Shown in pieces: positions 36,784 through 46,398 of a stretch of 64,000 bases of DNA. The stretch is from Flavobacterium aquicola (GTDB lineage Bacteria; Bacteroidota; Bacteroidia; Flavobacteriales; Flavobacteriaceae), in the NCBI RefSeq assembly GCF_003385115.1, contig NZ_QUNI01000009.1, positions 123,960-187,959 on the forward strand, given 5' to 3'. The position numbers and the translations under genes are program-made. The notes below the pieces were generated by a model that did not search any database, was not told the DNA's origin, and saw only the letters and a program-made list of their open reading frames with translations. Numbering within the stretch: position 1 is the stretch's first letter; the number at the start of each line of letters is the position of its first letter.

Positions 36784-36868
36784 GATATCATCTTGAGAAA
36801 TTCCGAGATTTCAGAAAAGAATGGTGAGAGTCATAGGATAAATTGAACTCCGCTCAACATGACAGAAA

Positions 36869-37927
36869 TTATTTTTTCTTGGCTTGATCTATGCGCTGCT
36901 GTATTAAATCCCAAGCATAATAATGAAAAGTCATACCATTGCTCATTGCAACAAAAAGACCGTTTTTGAATTCACCTCCCAGATTACTACTCGTTACATC
37001 TGCCCCGTCACATTCTATTGTCGAAGTTGGAATCTCCGCTAGTAAAGGGTAATTATTTGAATTCCCGTCTGCTCCTTCTCTCGGATAAACCATAAAAGTA
37101 TTAGCCTGCTGATTGGAAACCAAAATATAACCTGTTGTTGGAGTTGTTTTATAAATTGCAATTCCTTCGTTATCTGCTTTAAAATGGTTGCGACCAAAAA
37201 GAACCAACTCTTTATTGTCATTTAATGCAGGATCGGCATTGTATTTCCTGATTCCGAATTGCTCGTCACAATACAAAACCGTTCCCAATTCATTGTCAAC
37301 CGCAATGGCTTCAATTTCTTTTTTACCGCTGTATTCCCCAAATTTTCTAACAACGGTCGCAGTTGCCATTTTCCCTGAACCCGAAAGTTCATACTGCCAT
37401 AAATAACTCCCTGAAGGACCGGATTTTCTCCCGACAATTGCAAAAATCTTCTTGTCGCTTGGGCGTGTGTACAATGCAATCCCCATCGGGTCGCGCAATA
37501 CTTCACCTTCAAAAACTGGAATGCCGCCATTATCAATCGGATTTAAATCTGGCAAACTAAAAATTCTTATTGTATTGCTTTCGCGCTCTGTCGTTACGGC
37601 AACATCAACTTTTACACCATCAATTAACAGACCATAAGCGATGTCAACATTATTCGGACGTTTTAATGGAATTGACTTTTTAATAATTTTTCCATTCAGA
37701 TCAAAAGCGTACAAACCGCCGTCTGTGTCTTTATCTGTTCCAATAATAATACTTTTCGAAGGATCTGTCGGATGAATCCAAATTGAAGGATCATCAGTGT
37801 CGTGCGGTAATTTTTGGGTAACGATTGTTGGCTTTACAGCATCTTTGCGAACTGGTGCCAATTTATCGCTGCAGGAAATTAATGAAATTATCCCAAGCGC
37901 TGCTGCTATTTTATTTATGCTTTTCAT
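36869..37927 (-). CDS. Beta-propeller phytase (3-phytase), lipoprotein
   Basis: This 352-residue lipoprotein (SPII, Cys19 in LISC) is of the six-bladed beta-propeller phytase family (PF02333). Recognisable stretches are DTDDPSIWIHPTDPSKSIII near the N-terminus, GTDKDTDGGLYAFDL, RPNNVDIAYG, and the calcium and phosphate-site acids in KKEIEAIAVDNELGTVLYCDEQFGI and ADNEGIAIY. The family releases phosphate from phytate in a Ca2+-dependent way. It is the third gene of a minus-strand operon after a TonB receptor and a phosphatase, overlapping the latter by 17 bp. Surface or periplasmic location follows from the lipobox. Confidence 0.93.
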   Translation of the reverse strand: MKSINKIAAALGIISLISCSDKLAPVRKDAVKPTIVTQKLPHDTDDPSIWIHPTDPSKSIIIGTDKDTDGGLYAFDLNGKIIKKSIPLKRPNNVDIAYGLLIDGVKVDVAVTTERESNTIRIFSLPDLNPIDNGGIPVFEGEVLRDPMGIALYTRPSDKKIFAIVGRKSGPSGSYLWQYELSGSGKMATATVVRKFGEYSGKKEIEAIAVDNELGTVLYCDEQFGIRKYNADPALNDNKELVLFGRNHFKADNEGIAIYKTTPTTGYILVSNQQANTFMVYPREGADGNSNNYPLLAEIPTSTIECDGADVTSSNLGGEFKNGLFVAMSNGMTFHYYAWDLIQQRIDQAKKK

Positions 37928-38918
37928 TTTTGTTTTTTTCTATTTGAGTTGTAAATAAAACTTTTCCATCTCCATCAACCACTTGTGCAAGCAATTTTGA
38001 ATTTGTTATGGAAAAGGTCATAAATCCTGGTTTTTCTGCAAAAAATAAAGTTCCTTCTCTTTCCCCGCCAGGACGAACTGTACAAGCTGCACCAGACAGA
38101 AACTGAGTAGTATAACGTCCTTTGGGCTTTATAATCTGCAGATCGTGTTCGTGACCGCAGAAGTAAGCATCTACCTTTTGATTATCAAAAATAGCGGCAA
38201 ACTTTTTTTCGAAACTTGTCGTTTCAGAACTCGTTTTTCGCTTTCCTCCGCTGTACAGAGGATGGTGGCCTACTACTATTTTCCAAGTAACTTTTTTATC
38301 TGTTGTGGCTAATTCTTTTAACAGCCACTTTTTTTGAGCTGTTGTGTCCTGCGCTTTGATAGCCTTGCTCATGCCTGAATCTGCATCGTAATATTTATCA
38401 ATAAACGGCGAAGTATCCATAAACAAAACTAGAACTTTATTGCCGTCTTCTAGATCAAACTCCTTCTTAAAATAAGTCGAAGGCATGTGCCAGCGACGGC
38501 TTATTTTAGAATAATCAATCTGTGCCTGAACATTCCCTCTGTAATCATGATTTCCCAAAGCTACAAACCAATCATTCTGCAGACTAAAATCGGTATAAAC
38601 ATTTTCAAAAGAAGCAGTCCACGAATAATCTGTAGTGCTCTGCACACCGTTTGGATAAAAATTATCTCCCACACTGATTACAAATTCAGAACCCATTGTA
38701 GCTGCTGCTTTTCCCATTTGCACAGCCACTTCTTTTTGATAAAACTGGCCATAACGGCCAAAATCACCCATTAATAAAAAATTCAGGCTATTGTCAATTT
38801 TTTGCAACTGCGGGATATATCCTTCTGTATAACCGGACAATTCTCTTTTTTCAGCCTGTTGAGCAAACGCTGTCTGAAAGAGAAAAACCGATAAAAAAAC
38901 GTAAATTATATGTTTCAT
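37911..38918 (-). CDS. Exported metallophosphatase, tartrate-resistant (purple) acid phosphatase type
   Basis: This 335-residue protein is of the calcineurin-like metallophosphoesterase family. A signal peptide ends near TAFAQ. Metal-site motifs are MGDFGRYG, ISVGDNFYPNG, ALGNHDYRGN, KIVVGHHPLYSGG and FCGHEHDLQII, the order found in type 5 acid phosphatases. The start is taken at 38918 (MKHIIYVFLSV), which opens the signal peptide. The frame extends 18 codons further upstream without family sequence. It would hydrolyse phosphomonoesters in the periplasm, possibly finishing phytate breakdown with the phytase that overlaps its end. Confidence 0.9.
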   Translation of the reverse strand: MKHIIYVFLSVFLFQTAFAQQAEKRELSGYTEGYIPQLQKIDNSLNFLLMGDFGRYGQFYQKEVAVQMGKAAATMGSEFVISVGDNFYPNGVQSTTDYSWTASFENVYTDFSLQNDWFVALGNHDYRGNVQAQIDYSKISRRWHMPSTYFKKEFDLEDGNKVLVLFMDTSPFIDKYYDADSGMSKAIKAQDTTAQKKWLLKELATTDKKVTWKIVVGHHPLYSGGKRKTSSETTSFEKKFAAIFDNQKVDAYFCGHEHDLQIIKPKGRYTTQFLSGAACTVRPGGEREGTLFFAEKPGFMTFSITNSKLLAQVVDGDGKVLFTTQIEKNKNEKHK

Positions 38919-38933
38919 TATGTTATTACTGTA

Positions 38934-38969
38934 AAAAGGAGAACAGGACATTACATCCTGTTTCCTTTT
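38934..38969 (-). terminator. Hairpin between TonB receptor and phosphatase genes (attenuator candidate)
   Basis: AAAAGGAGAACAGGA (38934-38948) pairs with TCCTGTTTCCTTTT (38956-38969) with one bulge. Read on the minus strand it ends in T5 (complement of 38933-38937). It lies inside the operon, so it may reduce expression of the downstream enzymes. Confidence 0.55.
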
Positions 38970-38988
38970 CAATTATATAAATTGATTA

Positions 38989-41808
38989 TTACAAATCGAA
39001 TTTCAACCCTAAATTGTATCTCGCCTGATAGTATTCAGCTTGTTTAGTATGTGCTTCAACTCCCTGATAGTAACGCAATGGCTGATTAGTTATATTGTTC
39101 GCTTCTGCAAAAATTCTAAGTTTCGAAGTTATTTTATATGAAGCATTTGCATCTAAAAATAACTGTTTGTCGTAATAACTGTCATTGTAAGCCTCAGAAC
39201 CTAATTCGTCTAAATAATCTGATGTGAAATTTGTCGAAATTCTGGCAGAAAAACGATTATTTTCCCAAGACAATGAACCATTAAACATGTGCGGAGCAGT
39301 TCCAGGAAGACTGATATCTTTTCTTTCGTTTCCATCTTCATCAGCAATTCCTTTTGCTTCTGATTTAGTATATGTATAGTTTAAATAAATTCCGAAACCT
39401 TTTAAAAATTTACTTTCAAAGAAATCTAACTGACGCTGAAATGCAAATTCAAAACCATACACATCAACAGTTTCACCATTTTTTGGCTGTACAAATGACC
39501 ATTTTTCACCAGCTGGAATTGGATTTATCTGACCAGGAAAGTCAACTGCAAACTTTTCAGCTGTATATTGATTATCACTATAATTATAAATAAAATCGTG
39601 TAGTTTTTTATAGAAAACACCACCCGAAATTAATCCAACAGATTTGAAATAATTCTCAGCCATGAAATCATAATTGTAAGCATAAGTAACATCCAAATTT
39701 GGATTACCAGCAGTAATTTCTTTGTCGGCTGCAATATTATTCACATACGGAGCCAATGCATAATAATTTGGTCTTGCCAAAGCTGTAGTTGCCGCAGCTC
39801 TCAAAATCAAATCTTTTGTAGCATTGTACTGCAAAGTAACGCTTGGCAATACATTTGTATAATTATTGGTGTTGTTTACCGTAGTTTCTAATTCTTCTTC
39901 ATCCAGAACACGGTTTCCTGTATAATCGATATGAGTATTTTCGACACGGAAACCTACAACCATAGATAATTTATCATTAAAATCCTGATCCCATCTAATG
40001 TAAGCCGCGTAGATACTTTCTTTGGCATTATAATTTGTTGTCAAATATTCAGCCGGATCCGTTTCTTTGTCAAACAATGAAGCATTATTTAAATCTAAAC
40101 CTCCTAAATAATTTGCCGAAGCAAAAGTTCCTGGAACATATTGGCTTCCTGGATTAAAATCTTTCCCGTCAAAATAACTTGTTGGAACTTGGGACAACAA
40201 CTCCATCCCATCACCTGTAGGCTCATAGGCATAAAAAATATTGTCTCTCTTTTTTTCTTTCAAACGAAGTCTAAGTCCTGTTCTGATTCTTCCTTTTTCT
40301 GATGGAATAATGGTGAAAGGAAAACGAACATTTACTTTTGCTCCAAATTCACTTTCGCTTGTATCATCTGTATTCTCGGTAACCGAATCAAATTTAAATT
40401 TATCCAAAGACTCTCCTTCTGTCGTAATCAAAGGAAATTTGGTGTCTGATAAATCCTGAGTTATATCCAGACCTTTTTGACGGTATTCTATATAACGCTC
40501 TTCTGGGCGGTATTCTCTTGCATTCGAATAATTGGCAGACCAGTCCAAATCTACTTTTGAACCAATTAAATGCTCTCCGCGAAGTGCATAGTTCTGCACG
40601 CGCTGATCTTCTAATCTTCTGCTTTTGTTTCTGTCATTATCAATACCGCCTTTTGTCTGACGTTTTACACGTCCTTCAAAACGAACAATCTTTGATTCAT
40701 CAGCGGCATCATAAACGGCTTCAATATCATCGTAAGTTGTTCTAAAACGGTTCTCTCTATCGTCTCTCCAGTTGTAAATCGCATTGGCAAAAATGGTATT
40801 GTTTTCATTAAATTTATAATCGAAAGCAAACGAAGCACTTCTGCGGATACGCTGTACATCATACTTTCTGATTTCAGAAGCCTGTAAAAATTCGTTTCCA
40901 AAATCATCCTTTACCCATTCGTTTTCGATATTATCAGAACCATAATCTACATTGTTGTACGATCCGCTGAAAACCGCTCCAAATTTATTGTCAAAAAAAC
41001 GGTTTCCATATACTAATCCTGCAGTAAAACTAGCCTTGTTACGGATTGGTAAATAACCGCCAGCAAGAGTTGCCGAGATTCTTTCGCCATTTGGAGAGGA
41101 ACGTGTAACTAAATTTACAGAACCCCCAATCGCATCGGCATCCATATCTGGAGTTAATGTTTTACTAACTTGTATCGTAGAAATCATATCAGACGGAATT
41201 AAATCCATTTGTACATTTCTGTTATCGCCTTCGGCAGATGGGATTCTGTCACCGTTCAAAGTAACCGAGTTTAATGACGGAGCCAAACCTCTGATGATAA
41301 TATTTCTGGCCTCACCCTGATCATTCTGCATCGTGATACCCGGAACACGTTTTAAAGCATCTCCCACATTAGCATCTGGAAAACGCCCCACTTGGTCAGA
41401 CGAAATTACGTTTCCAATATTTTTATTGTTTTTTTGCTGATTCAGCGCTTTGGCCTGACCTTTTAAATTGTCTCCAACAACCACTTCATTCAGCTCAGTT
41501 CCCGATACTTTAAGAATAAAATTAAGCACATTGCTTTTCCCCTGTTCTACAGTAATTGTTTGGGTTATTGATGAATATCCAATATACTTAATTGTAACCT
41601 GATAAGTACCCGGATTGATATTAAGAAATTCATACTGACCGGTGTAATCTGATGTAGTGTATTTGTTTTCACCCACAATCTGGATCATTGCTCCCGGAAG
41701 GGAAAGCTTGTCATCAGCATCTAATACTTTTCCTGAAAGTATAGCTTTTTGAGCATAACCCGATAAGGTCAATAAAAAGAGTGTTACTGCTAAATAAAAT
41801 TTTTTCAT
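38989..41808 (-). CDS. TonB-dependent receptor with CarboxypepD_reg-like N-terminal domain
   Basis: This 939-residue outer membrane receptor has a signal peptide ending LTLSGYAQ. A carboxypeptidase-regulatory-like beta-sandwich follows (ILSGKVLDADDKLSLPGA to QTITV). The plug domain carries VGDALKRVPGITMQNDQGEARNIIIRGL and SVTLNGDRIPS. A 22-strand-type barrel ends YNLGLKFDL. Start 41808 is preferred to the open-frame limit 41847 because a promoter box lies at 41832-41839. It leads an operon with an acid phosphatase and a phytase, so its cargo may be phytate, inositol phosphates or another organophosphate (inference). Confidence 0.92.
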   Translation of the reverse strand: MKKFYLAVTLFLLTLSGYAQKAILSGKVLDADDKLSLPGAMIQIVGENKYTTSDYTGQYEFLNINPGTYQVTIKYIGYSSITQTITVEQGKSNVLNFILKVSGTELNEVVVGDNLKGQAKALNQQKNNKNIGNVISSDQVGRFPDANVGDALKRVPGITMQNDQGEARNIIIRGLAPSLNSVTLNGDRIPSAEGDNRNVQMDLIPSDMISTIQVSKTLTPDMDADAIGGSVNLVTRSSPNGERISATLAGGYLPIRNKASFTAGLVYGNRFFDNKFGAVFSGSYNNVDYGSDNIENEWVKDDFGNEFLQASEIRKYDVQRIRRSASFAFDYKFNENNTIFANAIYNWRDDRENRFRTTYDDIEAVYDAADESKIVRFEGRVKRQTKGGIDNDRNKSRRLEDQRVQNYALRGEHLIGSKVDLDWSANYSNAREYRPEERYIEYRQKGLDITQDLSDTKFPLITTEGESLDKFKFDSVTENTDDTSESEFGAKVNVRFPFTIIPSEKGRIRTGLRLRLKEKKRDNIFYAYEPTGDGMELLSQVPTSYFDGKDFNPGSQYVPGTFASANYLGGLDLNNASLFDKETDPAEYLTTNYNAKESIYAAYIRWDQDFNDKLSMVVGFRVENTHIDYTGNRVLDEEELETTVNNTNNYTNVLPSVTLQYNATKDLILRAAATTALARPNYYALAPYVNNIAADKEITAGNPNLDVTYAYNYDFMAENYFKSVGLISGGVFYKKLHDFIYNYSDNQYTAEKFAVDFPGQINPIPAGEKWSFVQPKNGETVDVYGFEFAFQRQLDFFESKFLKGFGIYLNYTYTKSEAKGIADEDGNERKDISLPGTAPHMFNGSLSWENNRFSARISTNFTSDYLDELGSEAYNDSYYDKQLFLDANASYKITSKLRIFAEANNITNQPLRYYQGVEAHTKQAEYYQARYNLGLKFDL

Positions 41809-41831
41809 TGTTTTTTTGTTTGATTTGGTTG

Positions 41832-41839
41832 CAAAACTA
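41832..41839 (-). promoter_or_regulatory. Promoter -7 box of the TonB receptor/phytase operon
   Basis: The complement reads TAGTTTTG (TAnnTTTG), giving a short leader before the start at 41808. The -33 TTG is not at ideal spacing. Confidence 0.45.
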
Positions 41840-42003
41840 GAACCCAAACATTACTAAACACGCCAAAAAAAATTAACATACCGTTATGATTTCCCATATA
41901 AAATTGTGGGTTATTAATGTTAAAATAACACTAATAGAGAGATTGATAATATACATCGACAAAAACAGGGTGACTATTTGTGTGATAATCAAAAATTTGG
42001 CGT

Positions 42004-42011
42004 TAAATTTG
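42004..42011 (+). promoter_or_regulatory. Promoter -7 box of the DUF4407 gene
   Basis: TAAATTTG fits TAnnTTTG and lies 29 bp before ATG 42041. This places the start there rather than at the TTG 41978. Confidence 0.55.
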
Positions 42012-42040
42012 CAGTATCAATCAATCAAAATCACTCAATC

Positions 42041-43141
42041 ATGTTAAAACAATTTTTCATCCTGTGCTCAGGCGCAGACAAACCGCTGCTAGACGGCTGC
42101 TCCGAAGGCGAACAAACCAAATATGCAGGTATTGGCGCCACCGTTTTTTTTACAGCTGTTATGGCTTTTATCGCCAGTGCTTATGCACTTTTTACTGTTT
42201 TTGATTCCGTTTACCCCGCTTTACTTTTTGGATTAGTCTGGAGTTTACTTATTTTTAATCTGGATCGTTTTATCGTTTCTACCATTAGGAAAAGAAACAG
42301 TTTTTCCAGTGAATTTCTGCAGGCGACTCCGCGAATAATTTTGGCAATTATTATTGCAATCGTAATTTCAAAACCATTGGAAATTAAAATTTTCGAAAAG
42401 GAAATCAATACCGTTTTATTGAAAGAGAAAAACGCAATGGCGCTGAATAATAAAAAAGAAGTTGCCAATTATTTCAAATCCGATTTAGATAAGAACAAAG
42501 CTGACATAAAGAACCTGAAAGCCGAAATCTCCAATAAAGAAAAAGAAGTAAACACGCTTTATCAAACTTATATTCAGGAAGCCGAAGGAACCGCAGGAAC
42601 GAAAAAACTAGGTAAAGGTCCCGTTTTTAAAGAAAAAATTGCCAAGCATGATTTATCCAAAAAAGAATTGGATACCATCAGAAAAAACAATTTAGCCAAG
42701 ATTGCTATTTTAGAAAAAGGAACTAAAACACTGCAGACTGATTTAGATAAAAAAGTAACCGAAACACAGCCAATCATCGACGGATTTGACGGTTTGATGG
42801 CTCGGATCAATGCTTTGAATAAACTGCCTTGGCTACCTTCATTCTTTATAATGCTGTTGTTTTTGGCAATAGAAACTTCGCCAATCATTGCCAAATTATT
42901 ATCTCCAAAAGGAGAATACGATTTTAAACTGGAAGATCTGGAAACAGCGCTCAAAGCTACTTTGGATCAAAATAAACACCAGCGTGAACTATTGATTAAA
43001 ACCAATGCTTCGATGCACTACAAGGTGTATGCTGATATTGCTGATGATAAAAGACTATACGACCTGCAGCGAAAAAATGCTGAAGAATTACTGGAACTGC
43101 AATCGAATGGATTTTTGGAAAGACAGAAGCAGACGATGTAA
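42041..43141 (+). CDS. DUF4407 membrane protein with coiled coil
   Basis: This 366-residue inner membrane protein has the DUF4407 start LKQFFILCSGADKPLLDGC. Three N-terminal membrane segments follow (ATVFFTAVMAFIASAYALF, YPALLFGLVWSLLIF, ATPRIILAIIIAIVIS). A long charged coiled coil runs from about residue 120 to 250, then a fourth membrane segment (LPSFFIMLLFLAIETSPII) and a C-terminal helical tail. LIFNLDRFIVSTIRK is the conserved loop. Its function is unknown. The start at 42041 is supported by a promoter box at 42004. It is a single gene converging on the PhoD-like gene. Confidence 0.9.
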   Translation: MLKQFFILCSGADKPLLDGCSEGEQTKYAGIGATVFFTAVMAFIASAYALFTVFDSVYPALLFGLVWSLLIFNLDRFIVSTIRKRNSFSSEFLQATPRIILAIIIAIVISKPLEIKIFEKEINTVLLKEKNAMALNNKKEVANYFKSDLDKNKADIKNLKAEISNKEKEVNTLYQTYIQEAEGTAGTKKLGKGPVFKEKIAKHDLSKKELDTIRKNNLAKIAILEKGTKTLQTDLDKKVTETQPIIDGFDGLMARINALNKLPWLPSFFIMLLFLAIETSPIIAKLLSPKGEYDFKLEDLETALKATLDQNKHQRELLIKTNASMHYKVYADIADDKRLYDLQRKNAEELLELQSNGFLERQKQTM

Positions 43142-43180
43142 TCAAAAATCAATGGCAATTTCAATGGCAATTTGAAAAAA

Positions 43181-43229
43181 AACAAAAGCCAATTTCATGA
43201 ATCATTATTGATTGAAATTGGCTTTTGTT
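43181..43229. terminator. Bidirectional terminator between DUF4407 and PhoD-like genes
   Basis: A perfect 17-bp stem (43181-43197 with 43213-43229; AACAAAAGCCAATTTCA and its complement) lies between converging genes. Confidence 0.85.
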
Positions 43230-43338
43230 ATTGAAATTGACATTACTCGAACTGTAATCGAATGGATTTTAAAAGACAAAATCTGACGCTTTAAAAGTAT
43301 AACTAAAGCTGAAATTCTTACTATAAAAAACTATATCA

Positions 43339-45033
43339 TTAAGAATAAACGACAGTATGCCCAATCGATGTTGTATATGATGAAGATAAAATAGTGTTTA
43401 CAAATACCCATTCTGCTTTTACATTACCACTGGTGAAAGTTGTCAAAATAAAACCTCTGCGGGAAGCATCAAAATAATCTAAATCATCAATCAAAGTTGT
43501 TAAAGCGCCTTCAAAAGCGGTAAGCGTCTGGGGACTCGGATTTCCTAAATATACTTCGAAACCTGGGGAACTGATTCCAGGGGTTGCCAACTCTATACCA
43601 ATTTCCGTTTTGTCTTGTTTTGTCAATTTACTGCTCCAAGCATTGTGAGTATCACCTGCAAGTGTAACGATTTTTTTATTGCCAAAAGCATTATACATCA
43701 CTTCACGATCTACAGGATAGCCGTCCCAAGCGTCTAAATTATAAGGCAATACAGTAGTAACTCTAGCAATATCTTGTGGAGTTAGAGTTGGATCATTTTT
43801 TTGCAGTCTTACTTTTATTGTAACCAGCTCTGTTAAAATCGAAGTGAAATCTGGTGATCCAAAAGCAGTTAACATTTCAGCCGGAACATACATCTTTGCC
43901 ATTAATACCTGCTGTCCTAATACCTGCCATTTAGCTGTATTCGAATTTACTATCTGAGATAACCAATTACGCTGTGTAGTCCCTAACAAAGATCTTGATG
44001 GATTTGTAATATCTGCTTGATATTTAACAGCATCAAAACCAGAAGCAGTCATATACTCATTAATATTTAACTGTTTATCTCTGCCAATAATCCTAGTATC
44101 CAGCATAGTAAGATTTACCAAATTCCCTAAATTAAAATTTCTGTAAATAAGACTTTGATTATTCGCTTCTAATCTTGAAAATGGTAAAAATTCGCTGTAA
44201 GCTTGTAAGGCATATGTTTTTCTGGCTTCATAACTTCCTTCGTTTGCCTGATGATTCTCTGCTCCTTCTTTATAAGCATCATTTGCAACTTCATGATCAT
44301 CCCAAACACATATAAATGGTTTTTTTTGATGGGCTAACTGCAAATCTGCATCGGATCTATATTGTTTGTAACGAGTTCTGTAATCGTCTAATGAAAGGAT
44401 TTCTTGGGCCGGCTTGTGTAAACGATTTAAAGCTGCATTTTGAGCATTTGACCCATATCCACCGGCTTCATATTCATAAAAATAATCTCCTAAATGTACA
44501 ATAACATCAGCATCAGATTTTGCCATCGCATTGTAAACATTAAAAAGACCTGCCTGATAATTAGAACAAGAACAAACCGCTAACTTTACGCTAGAGGCAT
44601 TCTCTGGAAAAGTAATTGTCTCTCCAATAACCGAAATAGCTTTATCCTCTTTATTACTGAAACGGTAATATAATTTTTGATTTTCCTCAAGTTCTGTCAG
44701 CTCAATAGCAATTGTATTGTCTCTTGAAATTTCAGTGGTAATAGTTCCTTTTCTAAGTATTTTACTAAACTCAATATCTTTAGAAACCTCCCAAAGAATT
44801 AGCTTACCAGGACTATTGTACCTTGTCCAAATGATTACCTTCGACTTGGTAGGATCAAAACTGGCGACTCCCTGATCAAAATTTATTTTGGTATAATCAC
44901 TAGCGTTAATTTTATCATCATCCTTGTTATCATCATCATTACAGCTAATAAAATTTGGAGCTAAAATTACTGCTCCAGTTACTAATAATGTGTTTCGAAT
45001 GAACTGTCTTCTACTGTTTTTAGGTGCTTCCAT
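43339..45033 (-). CDS. PhoD-like alkaline phosphatase/phosphodiesterase, Tat-exported lipoprotein
   Basis: This 564-residue protein has a twin-arginine signal (SRRQFIR, Arg8-Arg9) ending in a lipobox (FISC, Cys31), so it is a Tat-exported lipoprotein. An Ig-like N-terminal domain (GVASFDPTKSKVIIWTRY) precedes the PhoD metallophosphatase domain with VHLGDYFYEYEAGGYG, CVWDDHEVANDAY, TMLDTRIIGRD, WQVLGQQVLMA and TLAGDTHNAWSSKL. PhoD enzymes use Fe/Ca and hydrolyse phosphomonoesters or diesters, scavenging phosphate. The location near the phytase operon fits a phosphorus-acquisition cluster, but it is transcribed alone. Confidence 0.93.
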   Translation of the reverse strand: MEAPKNSRRQFIRNTLLVTGAVILAPNFISCNDDDNKDDDKINASDYTKINFDQGVASFDPTKSKVIIWTRYNSPGKLILWEVSKDIEFSKILRKGTITTEISRDNTIAIELTELEENQKLYYRFSNKEDKAISVIGETITFPENASSVKLAVCSCSNYQAGLFNVYNAMAKSDADVIVHLGDYFYEYEAGGYGSNAQNAALNRLHKPAQEILSLDDYRTRYKQYRSDADLQLAHQKKPFICVWDDHEVANDAYKEGAENHQANEGSYEARKTYALQAYSEFLPFSRLEANNQSLIYRNFNLGNLVNLTMLDTRIIGRDKQLNINEYMTASGFDAVKYQADITNPSRSLLGTTQRNWLSQIVNSNTAKWQVLGQQVLMAKMYVPAEMLTAFGSPDFTSILTELVTIKVRLQKNDPTLTPQDIARVTTVLPYNLDAWDGYPVDREVMYNAFGNKKIVTLAGDTHNAWSSKLTKQDKTEIGIELATPGISSPGFEVYLGNPSPQTLTAFEGALTTLIDDLDYFDASRRGFILTTFTSGNVKAEWVFVNTILSSSYTTSIGHTVVYS

Positions 45034-45254
45034 ATGGTGTCTTAATTTTCTATAAAATTAGGACAACAAGAAAAACAGAAGTTAATAAAGCTTTATGATA
45101 ACATCAAAAAACTAACAGAATAGTTCAGTACTTTTTCAATATTTTATAACTAAATATTAACTTGTACATCAATCCAATAATTTTCTCGAAATACAAATAA
45201 AACATTTCATTTGCTGAAAATTTTTTTGAAGGCTTTTGAATTAATTTAAAATTA

Positions 45255-46325
45255 TTAAATCATAAAAAGTTCTATTGCTTCCAGCGCAATCATTTCTTGA
45301 GTATTCCAAAATAAGAAAGAAAAATTGGTAAATACATTTAGTTTTCGAAAACTTATTGGTGTAAAACCAAAAAATAATTTGAATGCACTGGAGAAATGTG
45401 ATACATCCTTATAACCACATTTATCAGCTACTTCTGCTACATTCGAATCCTTGTTTTTGAATAGTTCCTTGGCATGTTCCATTCTTAATTTAGTAACATA
45501 GCCTTTTATCGTAGTTTCAAAACACGCTTTGAACCCTTTTTTTAATTTAAATTCGTTAAGCGACACTAGTCTGGAAAGTTCAGGAAGTGTTGGTGCATTG
45601 GTGAAATTAGCATCTAAAATAGATTTGACCTCAAGGATTTTATTATAATCTTCCTGATCCATCTTCACTTTAGTATCCTGAGGTTTTTCGATTAATGAGT
45701 CCAATTGCAAAATCAACAGCTCTTTAATTTTGGCTTCGAGATACATTTTTTTGATAGCTCCTTTATATTTACAATTCTTAATTTCATGAATAATCCATTG
45801 TATTCCGGAATTGAAAGGAATATATTTTGGAGTCAGATAACCTGATTTTTTTTCAATAATATTTTTAGAGAATTTTTTGTGGAGATCCCAGTCTTCGTTA
45901 ATTAATTTATAATAGTAATCAAGAGATAAAATTATAGTCAGATAATTGATTTCTTCCAAAGCAGGAATTTCAAACCTAGCATTAAAACCAGATGTATAGA
46001 GAATGTTGTGGGTGTTCTCTCTTGTATATTTTTCGCTTTCTACCTGATCAATATTGGCTTCTACATTGTTACAGCAAATAAAATCCATCACTATAGATTC
46101 GCCTGTAATTTCACATTCTATTGTTTGTGGAGCTGAAAATACCATCTGAATATCTAAAATCATCATACCGTCAGAAATTAAATTAAGACATGTAATTTCT
46201 TCTTTTTTCCCATTTCTGATATTTATTTTCTCTTCTTGGAAAGCGCTTTTCTGGTTATAAAAGTCAGTAGTTTCAATTGCAATAATTGGTTCTTCGTGTG
46301 CTACAATTTTCGATTTGAATTTCAA
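45255..46325 (-). CDS. AraC-family transcriptional regulator (PchR-like)
   Basis: This protein is up to 356 residues. The C-terminal AraC double helix-turn-helix is clear: FKACFETTIKGYVTKLRMEHAKELF, SNVAEVADKCGYKDVSHFSSAFKLFFGFTPISFRK. An unusual 28-residue hydrophobic tail follows. The N-terminal sensor half resembles PchR-type siderophore regulators (ARFEIPALEEINYLTIILS). The frame has no ATG before Met54; the longest credible start is TTG 46325, which lies in the first of two direct repeats. It is divergent from a TonB receptor/DUF4374 pair and probably activates it (inference). Confidence 0.85.
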   Translation of the reverse strand: MKFKSKIVAHEEPIIAIETTDFYNQKSAFQEEKINIRNGKKEEITCLNLISDGMMILDIQMVFSAPQTIECEITGESIVMDFICCNNVEANIDQVESEKYTRENTHNILYTSGFNARFEIPALEEINYLTIILSLDYYYKLINEDWDLHKKFSKNIIEKKSGYLTPKYIPFNSGIQWIIHEIKNCKYKGAIKKMYLEAKIKELLILQLDSLIEKPQDTKVKMDQEDYNKILEVKSILDANFTNAPTLPELSRLVSLNEFKLKKGFKACFETTIKGYVTKLRMEHAKELFKNKDSNVAEVADKCGYKDVSHFSSAFKLFFGFTPISFRKLNVFTNFSFLFWNTQEMIALEAIELFMI

Positions 46326-46363
46326 AATAATAATCCGTTTTTACAAAGTAATAATCCGTTTTT
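46323..46363. promoter_or_regulatory. Two 20-bp direct repeats between the AraC gene and the TonB receptor gene
   Basis: CAAARTAATAATCCGTTTTT occurs at 46323-46342 and 46344-46363, period 21 bp, two helical turns. The pair ends a few bases before the expected -33 position of the receptor promoter. That is the usual arrangement for an AraC-family activator site (inference). Confidence 0.6.
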
Positions 46364-46390
46364 CCCTATCCATTTTCTGAATGCTGATAG

Positions 46391-46398
46391 TATTTTTG
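46391..46398 (+). promoter_or_regulatory. Promoter -7 box of the TonB receptor gene
   Basis: TATTTTTG fits TAnnTTTG. No TTG at -33, as expected for an activator-dependent promoter. A minus-strand box TAAATTTG (complement of 46402-46409) for the AraC gene lies beside it. Confidence 0.5.

Noticed and set aside
36786..36860. Degenerate repeat-like stretch with CTCCGCTCAACATGACAG
   Set aside because: It resembles common simple intergenic elements but no second good copy in the window allows a firm call.
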